DNA of 14,449 nt from Patescibacteria group bacterium UBA6164. GTDB taxonomy: Bacteria; Patescibacteriota; Gracilibacteria; BD1-5; UBA6164. The notes under the pieces were generated by a model. It made no database searches. It saw only the letters and a program-made list of their open reading frames with translations, and was not told the DNA's origin. How positions within the stretch are numbered: position 1 is the first letter of the stretch; every line of letters starts with the position of its first letter. Shown piece by piece: positions 8,204 through 14,449 of this stretch. The position numbers and the translations under genes are program-made. The stretch is from positions 1 to 14,449 of the forward strand of contig DIUG01000018.1 in assembly GCA_002422305.1 (NCBI GenBank), read 5' to 3'.

Positions 8204-8227
8204 AAAGAGACTTAATAAAGTCTCTTT
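8204..8227. terminator. Bidirectional terminator after pflB
   Basis: A 10-bp stem AAAGAGACTT (8204-8213) / AAGTCTCTTT (8218-8227) with loop AATA. A-rich and T-rich flanks let it serve pflB on the plus strand and the small gene at 8257 on the minus strand, where it is followed by a longer T run. Confidence 0.75.
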
Positions 8228-8231
8228 AAAG

Positions 8232-8248
8232 CACACTTTTAAAGTGTG
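8232..8248. terminator. Second short hairpin at the end of the small minus-strand gene
   Basis: CACACTT (8232-8238) pairs with AAGTGTG (8242-8248) around a TTA loop. It lies just after the stop of the minus-strand gene and next to the stem at 8204-8227, forming a tandem hairpin pair. Confidence 0.5.
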
Positions 8249-8256
8249 ATCAATCT

Positions 8257-8457
8257 TTACTTTAAGTGAATTAATCCATAATTATCTAAATTAATAGTTT
8301 TCCATTCACCTTTAGTTTTATATTTAAACTTTACACCTGAACCATCTTCAAGTTCAATACCTTGTATGGTATTCGGTTGAATTTGGGCTGAAATAATCTC
8401 AATAGCTAATCTGAAATTATAAGTTATTACAGTACTAATATCTTTTGGTGTTACCAT
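8257..8457 (-). CDS. 66-residue protein of unknown function, probably recently acquired
   Basis: The protein starts MVTPKDISTVITYNF and ends with KTINLDNYGLIHLK; I recognise no family. It is soluble, with a likely beta-rich C-terminal half (GVKFKYKTKGEW). It is well supported as a real gene: a good promoter, a perfect Shine-Dalgarno (AAAGGAGAG, 8462-8470, six bases before the ATG) and terminator hairpins after the stop. It differs from every neighbour. All five glycines are GGT or GGA and none is TGA, so it reads the same in the standard code. It is also the only gene in the window with a strong Shine-Dalgarno, and it looks slightly richer in G+C. It sits on the opposite strand between pflB and pflA, which are usually adjacent. 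I infer insertion of a foreign cassette; the role is unknown. Confidence 0.8.
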   Translation of the reverse strand: MVTPKDISTVITYNFRLAIEIISAQIQPNTIQGIELEDGSGVKFKYKTKGEWKTINLDNYGLIHLK

Positions 8458-8461
8458 TTTT

Positions 8462-8470
8462 CTCTCCTTT
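8462..8470 (-). promoter_or_regulatory. Strong Shine-Dalgarno of the 66-codon gene
   Basis: AAAGGAGAG on the minus strand; the AGGAG core lies six bases before the ATG at 8457. No other gene in the window has a comparable site, so it both fixes this start and marks the gene as different. Confidence 0.8.
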
Positions 8471-8497
8471 TACAAAAATTTCTAGATTGACCTCGTG

Positions 8498-8526
8498 AGT
8501 ATATCATATTATGTAATATAAATCAA
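8498..8526 (-). promoter_or_regulatory. Sigma-70-like promoter of the 66-codon gene
   Basis: On the minus strand TTGATT (8521-8526) is followed after exactly 17 bases by TATACT (8498-8503), matching the consensus at four and five of six bases. The start point would be near 8491, giving a leader of about 34 bases containing the AAAGGAG site. Confidence 0.6.
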
Positions 8527-8603
8527 ATTTAAAATACTGATTTTTAAAATTATTTTTTATAAAACTCAAAAAAAACTCTAACTTAATTTATAAACTATAA
8601 ACA

Positions 8604-9332
8604 ATGCTAAAAATCCACTCAATAGAAACATTTTGAACACATGAATGACCTTGAATAAGAGTTGTTGTATTTATGCAATGATGTAAACTAAAATGTCTAT
8701 ATTGTCATAATCCTGATTCTATAAATATGTCAGGATGAATAGAAATAACAAAAGAAGAAATAATAAAAAAAGTAAAACAATCAAAAGCATATTTTGGGAA
8801 AAAATGATGAATAACTTTTTCTGGTTGAGAATGCTTATTACAAGCTAAAGAGCTATTACCACTATTTGAAGAACTAAAAAGACTTGAATATCATATAGCA
8901 ATAGATACAAATTGATTTATATACAATAATGATGTCGAAAAACTATTGTGATTTACCGATTTAGTATTACTTGATATAAAACATCTTTATGATGAAAATC
9001 ACAAAAAATTGACTGGAGTATCAAATGAAAATATACTTAAGTTTGCAAATCATATAGAAAAAATAAATAAGTTATTTTGGATAAGACATGTTTTAGTGCC
9101 ATGATATACTGATGATGAGAAGCATTTATTTGATTTATGATCATATTTCAAAGATTTTAAAAATTTAGAAAGACTAGAAATACTTCCCTATCACACTATT
9201 TGAGTTTACAAATGGAGAGAACTTTGAATGAGTTATTGACTTGAATGAGTAAAAACTCCGACAAATGAAGAATTGATGAAAGCTAAAACTATACTTGAAA
9301 AAAATATAGAAAAAGTTTTTATAAGAAGGTAA
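8604..9332 (+). CDS. pflA: Pyruvate formate-lyase activating enzyme (radical SAM)
   Basis: This enzyme makes the stable glycyl radical on PFL using S-adenosylmethionine and a 4Fe-4S cluster. The 242 residues fit the family (about 245). The N-terminus (HSIETFGTHEGPGIRVVVFM, from residue 5) is typical. The cluster motif C-x3-C-x2-C is C27, C31, C34 (GCKLKCLYCHNPDS), and the SAM-binding GGE motif is in GGITFSGGECLLQ. Later come AIDTNGF, TDLVLLDIKH and ILPYHTIGVYKW. Many of the motif glycines are TGA. The reading frame is intact although its substrate gene pflB is interrupted. It is separated from pflB by a reverse-strand gene, so it should need its own promoter in 8527-8603; no clear one is visible. 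No Shine-Dalgarno precedes the ATG. Confidence 0.96.
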
Positions 9333-9362
9333 AAAATAAATTTGCTTTTTTGTATTTTTTAC
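9329..9362. repeat. Hairpin overlapping the pflA stop, competing with the downstream palindrome
   Basis: GTAAAAAATA (9329-9338), which includes the pflA stop codon, is the reverse complement of TATTTTTTAC (9353-9362), with 14 bases between. The second arm is also the left arm of the palindrome at 9352-9381, so the two structures cannot form together. It could act as a weak pflA terminator. Confidence 0.45.
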
Positions 9363-9381
9363 AGTATACTGTAAAAAATAC
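9352..9381. promoter_or_regulatory. 30-bp perfect palindrome, candidate operator 1
   Basis: Two 15-base halves, 9352-9366 and 9367-9381, are exact reverse complements with no loop. The core TTTACAGTATACTGTAAA (9358-9375) contains the half-sites TACAGTA and TACTGTA. It sits upstream of the ATPase gene. Perfect dyads without a loop suit a dimeric repressor better than an RNA hairpin. Confidence 0.65.
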
Positions 9382-9389
9382 TTAATATA

Positions 9390-9407
9390 TTTACAATCTA
9401 CTGTAAT
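9390..9407. promoter_or_regulatory. Candidate operator 2, abutting the ATPase start codon
   Basis: TTTACAATCTACTGTAAT repeats the core of the upstream palindrome with few changes and ends at the base before the ATG. The two centres (9366.5 and 9398.5) are 32 bp apart, close to three helical turns, so two bound dimers would lie on the same face of the DNA. Confidence 0.6.
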
Positions 9408-10622
9408 ATGAACGAATTAATAAATACTTCTAATAGACTTATAAACTCTGTAAAAATGGATTTTATAAGATCTATTTATTATGAAATAGATTGGTCAGGT
9501 AGATTAATTTGAATAGTCTGACAAAGATGAGTTTGAAAAACGACAATACTCTTGCAATATCTTAAAAATCTAGATAAAAATAAAAAACTATATTTTTCTG
9601 CTGATGATATAGCTATTTTAAATGATTGACTTATAAAAACTGTTAGCAATTTTTACATAAATGAAAATATTAAAATTTTTGCAATTGATGAAATACACAA
9701 ATATAAAAATTGGAATCAAGAACTAAAAAATATATATGATAGTTTCCCAGATATAAGAGTTATATTTTCTTGAAGCAGTAGTATAGATTTGATAAAATGA
9801 AAATACGATCTTTCAAGAAGAGTTAATTTGATCAAAATGCAAGGTTTTTCTTTTAGAGAATATATAAACAAAGTAAAATGATTAAATCTACAAAAAATAT
9901 CATTAGAACAAATAATAAAAAATAATGAAATAAATGACATCTATAAAATAGTTTGAGATGAAATAATTTATTTATTTAAAAATTATTTAAAAAGTTGATA
10001 TTATCCATTTACTTTTGAAAGTGAGTACAGTGAAGTTTACTTTAATAAGATTTGATGAATAATTGATAAACTGATTTATGAAGATATAGCAAATTTTTAT
10101 AGTCTAGATACAGCAAATTTGGAAAAATTTAAATATATAATTATGTTTTTTGCTTTTTCTTCTCCTTGAGAATTGAGCATAAATTCTCTAAAAAATAAGC
10201 TTTCGATAGCATACGATACAACAGTAAATTACCTACAAATATTAAACGAGATATGAATAATAAAATCTATTTTCGCAGATTGAGTAATTTCAAAAATGGT
10301 AAGAAAAGCTAATAAATTGTATTTGGACAACTCTAATGTAATCTATTATTTTAATAATTCTATTTGAAAACAAGTAGAAATATGAACAATTAGAGAAATA
10401 TTTTTTGTAAATCAAGTAAATTATAAAAATAGTTTGTTTTATTCTGAAAATTGAGATTTTATGAGTTATATTTCTTGAGAAAAGTATTATTTTGAAGTTT
10501 GATGAAAAAATAAAAAACAAACTCAAATTAAAAATCTAAAAAATGCTTTTGTTGTAAAAGATGATTTTATCTTGCCAGTTTGAAATCAAATTCCATTGTG
10601 GATTTTTTGATTTTTGTATTAG
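9408..10622 (+). CDS. AAA+ ATPase of the AAA_14 / DUF4143 type
   Basis: A 404-residue protein with the layout of the ATP-binding DUF4143 family. The N-terminal AAA+ part has Walker A GQRGVGKTT (38-46), Walker B IFAIDEIHKY (90-99, D94 E95) and a sensor-like VIFSGSSSIDL. Family motifs LSRRVNLIKMQGFSFREYI follow. The C-terminal half has the winged-helix-like AYDTTVNYLQILNEIGII and a PD-(D/E)XK-like end (IREIFFVNQ, then YYFEVGGKNKKQTQIKNLKN), as usual for the group. Their role is unknown; they are frequent accessory genes in small and host-associated genomes. The stop is TAG, the only one in the window. The gene lies between pflA and acd without an obvious functional link. The start codon directly follows an operator-like repeat, leaving no room for a Shine-Dalgarno; a very short leader and control by a repressor are likely. 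Confidence 0.9.
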
Positions 10623-10628
10623 AGAAAT

Positions 10629-10656
10629 TTGAAGAAAGTTTATAATAATTTATAAA
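10629..10656 (+). promoter_or_regulatory. Candidate acd promoter
   Basis: TTGAAG (10629-10634), a 16-base spacer and TATAAA (10651-10656) lie just after the ATPase stop and 33 bases before the acd ATG. The hexamers match the consensus at four and five of six bases. A second TATAAT (about 10640) lies within the spacer. Confidence 0.4.
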
Positions 10657-10689
10657 TAAAATAATTTATTTTTCCTAACCCATAACCCT

Positions 10690-12771
10690 ATGCATACTAA
10701 AATAAACTTTTTTGATATAAACTCTGTTGTTGTTATTTGAGCAACAGAAGCCACTTGAAAAATATGAAATGATATACTTAAAAATCTCGAATCATTTAAA
10801 TGAGAAAAGATGTGAGTAAATCCAAAATGATGAAGTTTTAGAAATATTTATTTTTATGAATCTGTATCAAAACTACCTATAGTACCTGATATAGCTGTTA
10901 TAACTATTCCTGCTATTTTTGTAGTACAAGCACTACAAAACTGCTGAGAAAAATGAATAAAAAGAGTTATAATAATCTCTGCTTGATTTAAAGAAACTTG
11001 AAACATAAAATGAGAAGAAGCAATTAAAGAAATAGCAAATAAATACGGTATAAAAGTACTTTGACCAAATTGTCTTTGATATATAGATGCACATAAAAAC
11101 CTAAATCTTTCTTTTTGATGAAAACAAATAAATACTTGAAATATTGCAATGATATCTCAAAGTTGAGCTATGGCTGTTGCTTTTACTGATCTTGCTTGAT
11201 CTTCTAATTTATGATTTTCAAAGATTATTTCTATGTGAAATAAATGTGATATAAATGAAAATGATTTACTAGAAGATCTAGAAAATGATCCAAAAACTGA
11301 TGTAATAGTTGTTTATCTTGAAAGTCTTGAAAATGGTATAAAGTTTTATGATATAACAAAAAAACTTACAAAGAAAAAACCAATAATTTTGATTAAATCA
11401 TGATTATCAAAGAGATGAAAAGAAGCTGCTAGTTCTCATACTTGAGCTTTATCTTGAGAAAACAAAGTACTTGAAACAGCTTTTAGAGATGCATGAATAC
11501 ACACAACTCCATGACTTGAAGATTTCTTTTTATGGGCTGAATCATTTTCTAAAACTGTTTGAAAAGAAATCCCTGAAAGTATAGCAATTATCACAAATGC
11601 ATGATGACCATGAGTTATGGCAACTGATGATTGTGAAACAAATGATATAATACTAAAAGATTTTACACAAGCAGAACAAGAAATATTAAAAATAGGTATG
11701 CCTGATGCTTCAAGTATGAAAAACCCAATAGATATAATATGAGATGCTACATCTGTAAGATATAGACAAATCCTTGAAAATATAGTAAAACTGAATAGCA
11801 AAGTATGAGTAATGGTTTTACTTACACCTCAAACAATAACAGATGTTGATAATATAGCAAATGAGATTATTTCTTGGCAAATATCAAATCCAGAATATTT
11901 TTTACTTATTTCATTTATGTGATCAAGTTCTGTTGAAAATGCTCGCCATACTTTGAGAAATAATAACATACTAGAATTTGATTATTCAAGAAGATGAACA
12001 ACTGCATTATCAAAACTAATAAAACAAAAAAAATGGTCTAAAACACCAGTTTGAGAAGAGGTTGAAATAATTACAATTGATAAAACAAAAATTGAATTAT
12101 TAAAAAATGAATTACAAAAAGAAGAAAAACTTTGTTCAATTGAAACAACTGCTCATATATTAAAAGCATTTGATGTATCTTTTTTAGAAGATAAATTAGC
12201 AACTAGCATACAAGATGTAGAAAGAATATTTAATGAATCAAAAAATAAACTCGTAGCAAAAATAACTAGTAAAGATATAGCTCATAAAACTGATTGTTGA
12301 TGAGTAATTATATGAATATGAACTAAAAAAGATGCAATTGATTCTTATGAATCAATACTTAAAAATGCCAGAAGTTTTCATCCAGATGCAGAAATAACAT
12401 GAGTAACTTTCCAAGAAATGTTACCAAAATCAAAAGAAATATTTATATGATTAAAAAGAGATATTAGTTTTTGAGATATACTTATAGTTTGACTATGAGG
12501 AATCTTTGTAAATATATATGAAGATGTCTATATAAAAATAGCTCCCGTAAGCAAAGAAGATATAAGACAAATGTTTAAAAACTTAAAATGATACCCTATA
12601 CTTAATTGAGCAAGATGAGATGTACCTATTGATTTTGAAAGCTTATCTGATATGGTATTCAAAATTATGTCTATATTTCAAACTTTTTCTGAAATAAAAG
12701 AAATAGATATAAATCCAGCTTTTGCTAATGAAAATTGAAGTATAATAGTAGATGCTAAGTTTTACTTGTAA
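10690..12771 (+). CDS. acd: ADP-forming acetate-CoA ligase (fused alpha and beta subunits)
   Basis: This enzyme converts acetyl-CoA, ADP and phosphate into acetate, CoA and ATP in one step, making ATP by substrate-level phosphorylation in many archaea and CPR bacteria. The 693 residues match fused alpha-beta forms (about 700). The CoA-binding Rossmann domain opens VVVIGATEATGKIGNDILKN with NPKGG and IPAIFV. The ligase part has GPNCLGYI, SQSGAMAVAF and the phosphorylated histidine H250 in AASSHTGALSG. ITNAGGPGVMATDDCE follows. The beta half (about 480-693) is an ATP-grasp domain with VAKITSKDIAHKTDCGGVII (second histidine H532), GVTFQEMLP, FGDILIVGLGGIFV and EIDINPAF. Frame intact, most glycines TGA. 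It completes the pathway begun by PFL. A 67-base gap and a possible promoter separate it from the ATPase gene. Confidence 0.96.
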
Positions 12772-12836
12772 AATAAGATATTTATTCAGATAATACTAAA
12801 TATAATATTCATATATTATTTTAGTTTTTACTACAA

Positions 12837-12866
12837 AATTCTTATATGTACAAAAAAGTAAGAATT
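12837..12866. repeat. 8-bp inverted repeat in the acd-rimK gap
   Basis: AATTCTTA (12837-12844) and TAAGAATT (12859-12866) are reverse complements 14 bases apart. A smaller one, GTATTT/AAATAC with a TTTT loop, is at 12903-12918. Either may end acd transcripts or occur by chance in this AT-rich gap (12772-12942), which otherwise holds nothing I recognise. Confidence 0.3.
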
Positions 12867-12942
12867 ATTTGATTATTTTTACTAAAAGATTAAACTTCAA
12901 AAGTATTTTTTTAAATACAAATTATTTTTAATAAAAAAATAA

Positions 12943-13848
12943 ATGAAAATCTGGATATTAGATAAAGAAAAAAGTAAGGAGTCTAACTGAATTAAAAAGT
13001 TATTACAAGAATGATTAAATAAATGATTAGATATAGAATTTATAGCAATTGAAGATATTGAATTGGTAATAAATGCAAATTTCGATGAAAAATTATTTAT
13101 AAAAAATCAAAAAGTTAAACTTCCAGACCTTGTTATTCCTAGAATGGATAATTCGTATCAAATAAAATCTATTATAGATTTTATGGAAAATCAAGGTATA
13201 AACATAATAAATTCAAATAAATCTAGATTACTTGCTAACGATAAATTTTTATCTTTACAAAAATTAGCTTCAAATAGGATACCTGTTCCAAAAACTATGT
13301 TACTAAAATGAATTCCTAGTATAGATTTTATAGAAAAACAATTAAGTTATCCTATAATAATAAAAAAACTTGATTGACATGCTTGAAAATGAATAATAAA
13401 AGTAAATAATAATCAAGAATTAGAGGATATTTTAGAAATGCTTGAAGAAAGTTTATCAAAATTAAATAATAACTTAATAGTTCAAGAATATATATGAGAA
13501 AAAGCTTGACAAGATTTAAGAATATTTTTAGTATGAGGTAGAATAGTTGGTTCTATGCTTAGAAAATGAAGAGAATGAGATTTTAAAGCAAATTTTTCAT
13601 GATGATGATCAGTATATGCACATGAATTAAATGAAACTGAAGAAATATTAGCTATAGAAACTGCTAATATAATATGATTAGATATAGCTTGAGTTGATCT
13701 ACTATTTGATAAAGATAGTTGATACAAAATTTGTGAAGTAAATGCTTCTCCAGGATGGAAATGATTAGAACAAGCAACTTGAGTTAATATAGCATGAGAA
13801 ATAATAAATTATATTATAAAAAGATATAATATTACTACTAATAATTAA
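12943..13848 (+). CDS. rimK: RimK-family ATP-grasp amino-acid ligase
   Basis: RimK-type enzymes use ATP to link amino acids, often glutamate, to a carboxyl group of a protein or peptide; E. coli RimK adds glutamates to the C-terminus of ribosomal protein S6. The 301 residues match (E. coli RimK is 300). Visible features: a start strand MKIWILD, DLVIPRMDNSY, NSNKSRLLANDKFLSLQKLA (about 92-111), the ATP-grasp lysine and glycine loop IIIKKLDGHAGKGI (about 138-151), VQEYIGEKAGQDLRIFLVGG, NFSGGGSVYAHEL, and the metal and nucleotide motif EVNASPGWKGLEQATGVNIA (265-284), very close to the RimK signature. By count 21 glycines are TGA and 4 are GGN. The substrate cannot be told from sequence; LysX- or MptN-like roles are alternatives. 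It is followed three bases later by a PhnA-domain gene. Confidence 0.88.
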
Positions 13849-13851
13849 TAT

Positions 13852-14103
13852 ATGGCAAAAAAAGGTATAGATGAAAATTGGCTTTTAGATGATGAAAATA
13901 TTTCAGATATAGAAGTAAAAGATTGTAACTGAAATATACTAATCGATTGAGATACTGTTGTAGCTACAAAAGACTTAAAAGTAAAATGAGCATCTGATAT
14001 AAAAAGATGAGATAAATTTCCTAAAATAAGACTAACTGATAATCCTGAACTTATAGAATCATGAAAAATGGTACTTAGAACAGAATTCTTTAAAAAAATT
14101 TAA
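13852..14103 (+). CDS. PhnA-domain protein lacking the zinc ribbon
   Basis: An 83-residue protein with the C-terminal PhnA domain pattern: VKDCNGNILIDGDTVVATKD followed by LKVKGASDIKRGDK, then IRLTDNP and LRTEFFKKI. Full-length PhnA-type proteins usually carry an N-terminal zinc ribbon; here the first 20 residues (MAKKGIDENWLLDDENISDI) are acidic and have no cysteine pairs. Despite the name, most PhnA-domain proteins are not linked to phosphonate use and their role is unknown. Five of its six glycines are TGA. It starts three bases after the RimK-type gene, so the two are surely co-transcribed, and a strong terminator overlaps its stop codon. It may be the partner or substrate of the ligase, but that is only inference. 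Confidence 0.82.
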
Positions 14104-14139
14104 AAAAATGAATTAATTTTAAAATTAATTCATTTTTTT
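14102..14139. terminator. 38-bp perfect palindromic terminator
   Basis: The halves 14102-14120 and 14121-14139 are exact reverse complements. The arm starts inside the PhnA-domain stop codon with an A7 run and ends in T7, the form of an intrinsic terminator. In RNA a few central bases would form the loop. Confidence 0.85.
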
Positions 14140-14245
14140 AATCTGATATTTCATTTATTTCTTTCTTTGATAAATGAATTAAATGGATATTTAAAGCGAT
14201 ACACAAAATGTATTATACTTTCTACGGAAAAAGAGCCAAAAAATT

Positions 14246-14273
14246 TTGACAATTATTTTTTTATAAATAAAAT
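14246..14273 (+). promoter_or_regulatory. Consensus-like promoter of the pilin gene
   Basis: A perfect -35 TTGACA (14246-14251), a 16-base spacer and TAAAAT (14268-14273, five of six). Transcription would begin near 14280, giving a leader of under 30 bases without a Shine-Dalgarno. It is the best promoter match on the plus strand of the window, fitting a highly expressed surface protein. Confidence 0.65.
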
Positions 14274-14307
14274 TTAATCCCTTAATATATAAGCTCTCAA
14301 TAAAAAA

Positions 14308-14449
14308 ATGAAAAACAAAAATACAATACAAAAAAAATGATTTACATTGGTAGAATTAATTGTTGTAATTACTATTTTAGCAATATTATGAACAATTGTA
14401 TTTATATCATTACAACAATATAACTCAGAAGCTAGAGATAGTGTGAGAA
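14308..14449 (+). CDS. Type IV pilin-like protein, N-terminal part (runs off the window)
   Basis: The first 47 codons of a prepilin. A short basic leader MKNKNTIQKK precedes G-FTLVEL, the prepilin peptidase site with the glycine at -1, phenylalanine at +1 and glutamate at +5. A hydrophobic helix (about FTLVELIVVITILAILGTIV) follows, then a polar stretch FISLQQYNSEARDSV. The peptidase would cut after glycine 11, which is coded by TGA. Type IV pili in CPR bacteria are thought to serve host contact, DNA uptake or motility; which pilin class this is cannot be judged without the C-terminal domain. It has its own promoter and is separated from the previous operon by a strong terminator. Confidence 0.93.

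Noticed and set aside
11436..11801. 121-codon minus-strand open frame
   Set aside because: Antisense to acd, which is intact and complete on the plus strand.
12846..12893. 15-codon open frame (MYKKVRIIGLFLLKD) in the acd-rimK gap
   Set aside because: Too short, no initiation signal, and it overlaps an inverted repeat.
1..14449. CRISPR arrays, tRNA or rRNA genes, transposases
   Set aside because: No regularly spaced repeats, no cloverleaf with a TTCRA arm and no transposase motifs were found on either strand by reading; a covariance-model scan would be decisive.

Overview
The window is AT-rich (by eye roughly three quarters A+T). It can only be read sensibly if TGA is glycine and not stop. 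With TGA = Gly, long intact enzymes appear in which invariant glycines are TGA, such as the P-loop of formate-tetrahydrofolate ligase, the SAM motif of the PFL activase and the cleavage site of a type IV pilin. All gene ends are TAA, with one TAG. This is translation table 25, so the source is a candidate-phyla-radiation bacterium of the Absconditabacteria (SR1) or Gracilibacteria type. I cannot separate the two from this window. All coordinates below assume this code; the standard code breaks almost every gene into pieces.

Left part (1-1660, mostly minus strand, accessory): the 5' end of an AAA-ATPase-like/PD-(D/E)XK gene leaving the window, a strong hairpin, a RelB/RelE-type antitoxin-toxin pair whose toxin is frameshifted at an A6 run, a stray C-terminal piece of a LamG-like domain, and a small two-helix membrane protein. 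A perfect 17-bp inverted repeat follows, in the divergent gap before fhs.

Centre left (1663-5723): fhs on the plus strand, then a convergent minus-strand cell-envelope operon: a GT-B (MurG-like) glycosyltransferase, a DedA-type membrane protein and a GT32 glycosyltransferase, with a 12-nt gap and a 17-nt overlap.

Centre right (5916-12771, energy metabolism): pyruvate formate-lyase (pflB), its radical-SAM activase (pflA) and ADP-forming acetate-CoA ligase (acd). Together they would turn pyruvate into acetyl-CoA and formate, then acetate plus ATP. fhs can move the formate into the folate pool. Two unrelated genes sit between them: a 66-codon minus-strand gene with its own promoter, Shine-Dalgarno and terminator and no TGA codons, and an AAA+ ATPase of the DUF4143 type preceded by a perfect 30-bp palindrome and a second operator-like site. 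pflB carries two unusual lesions: a 96-bp GC-richer palindromic element inserted in frame after the active-site region, and an in-frame TAA where a tyrosine is expected, cutting off the glycyl-radical domain.

Right part (12943-14449): a RimK-type ATP-grasp ligase tightly coupled to a small PhnA-domain protein, a 38-bp perfect palindromic terminator, and the start of a type IV pilin behind a consensus-like promoter. No rRNA, tRNA, CRISPR array or transposase was seen.
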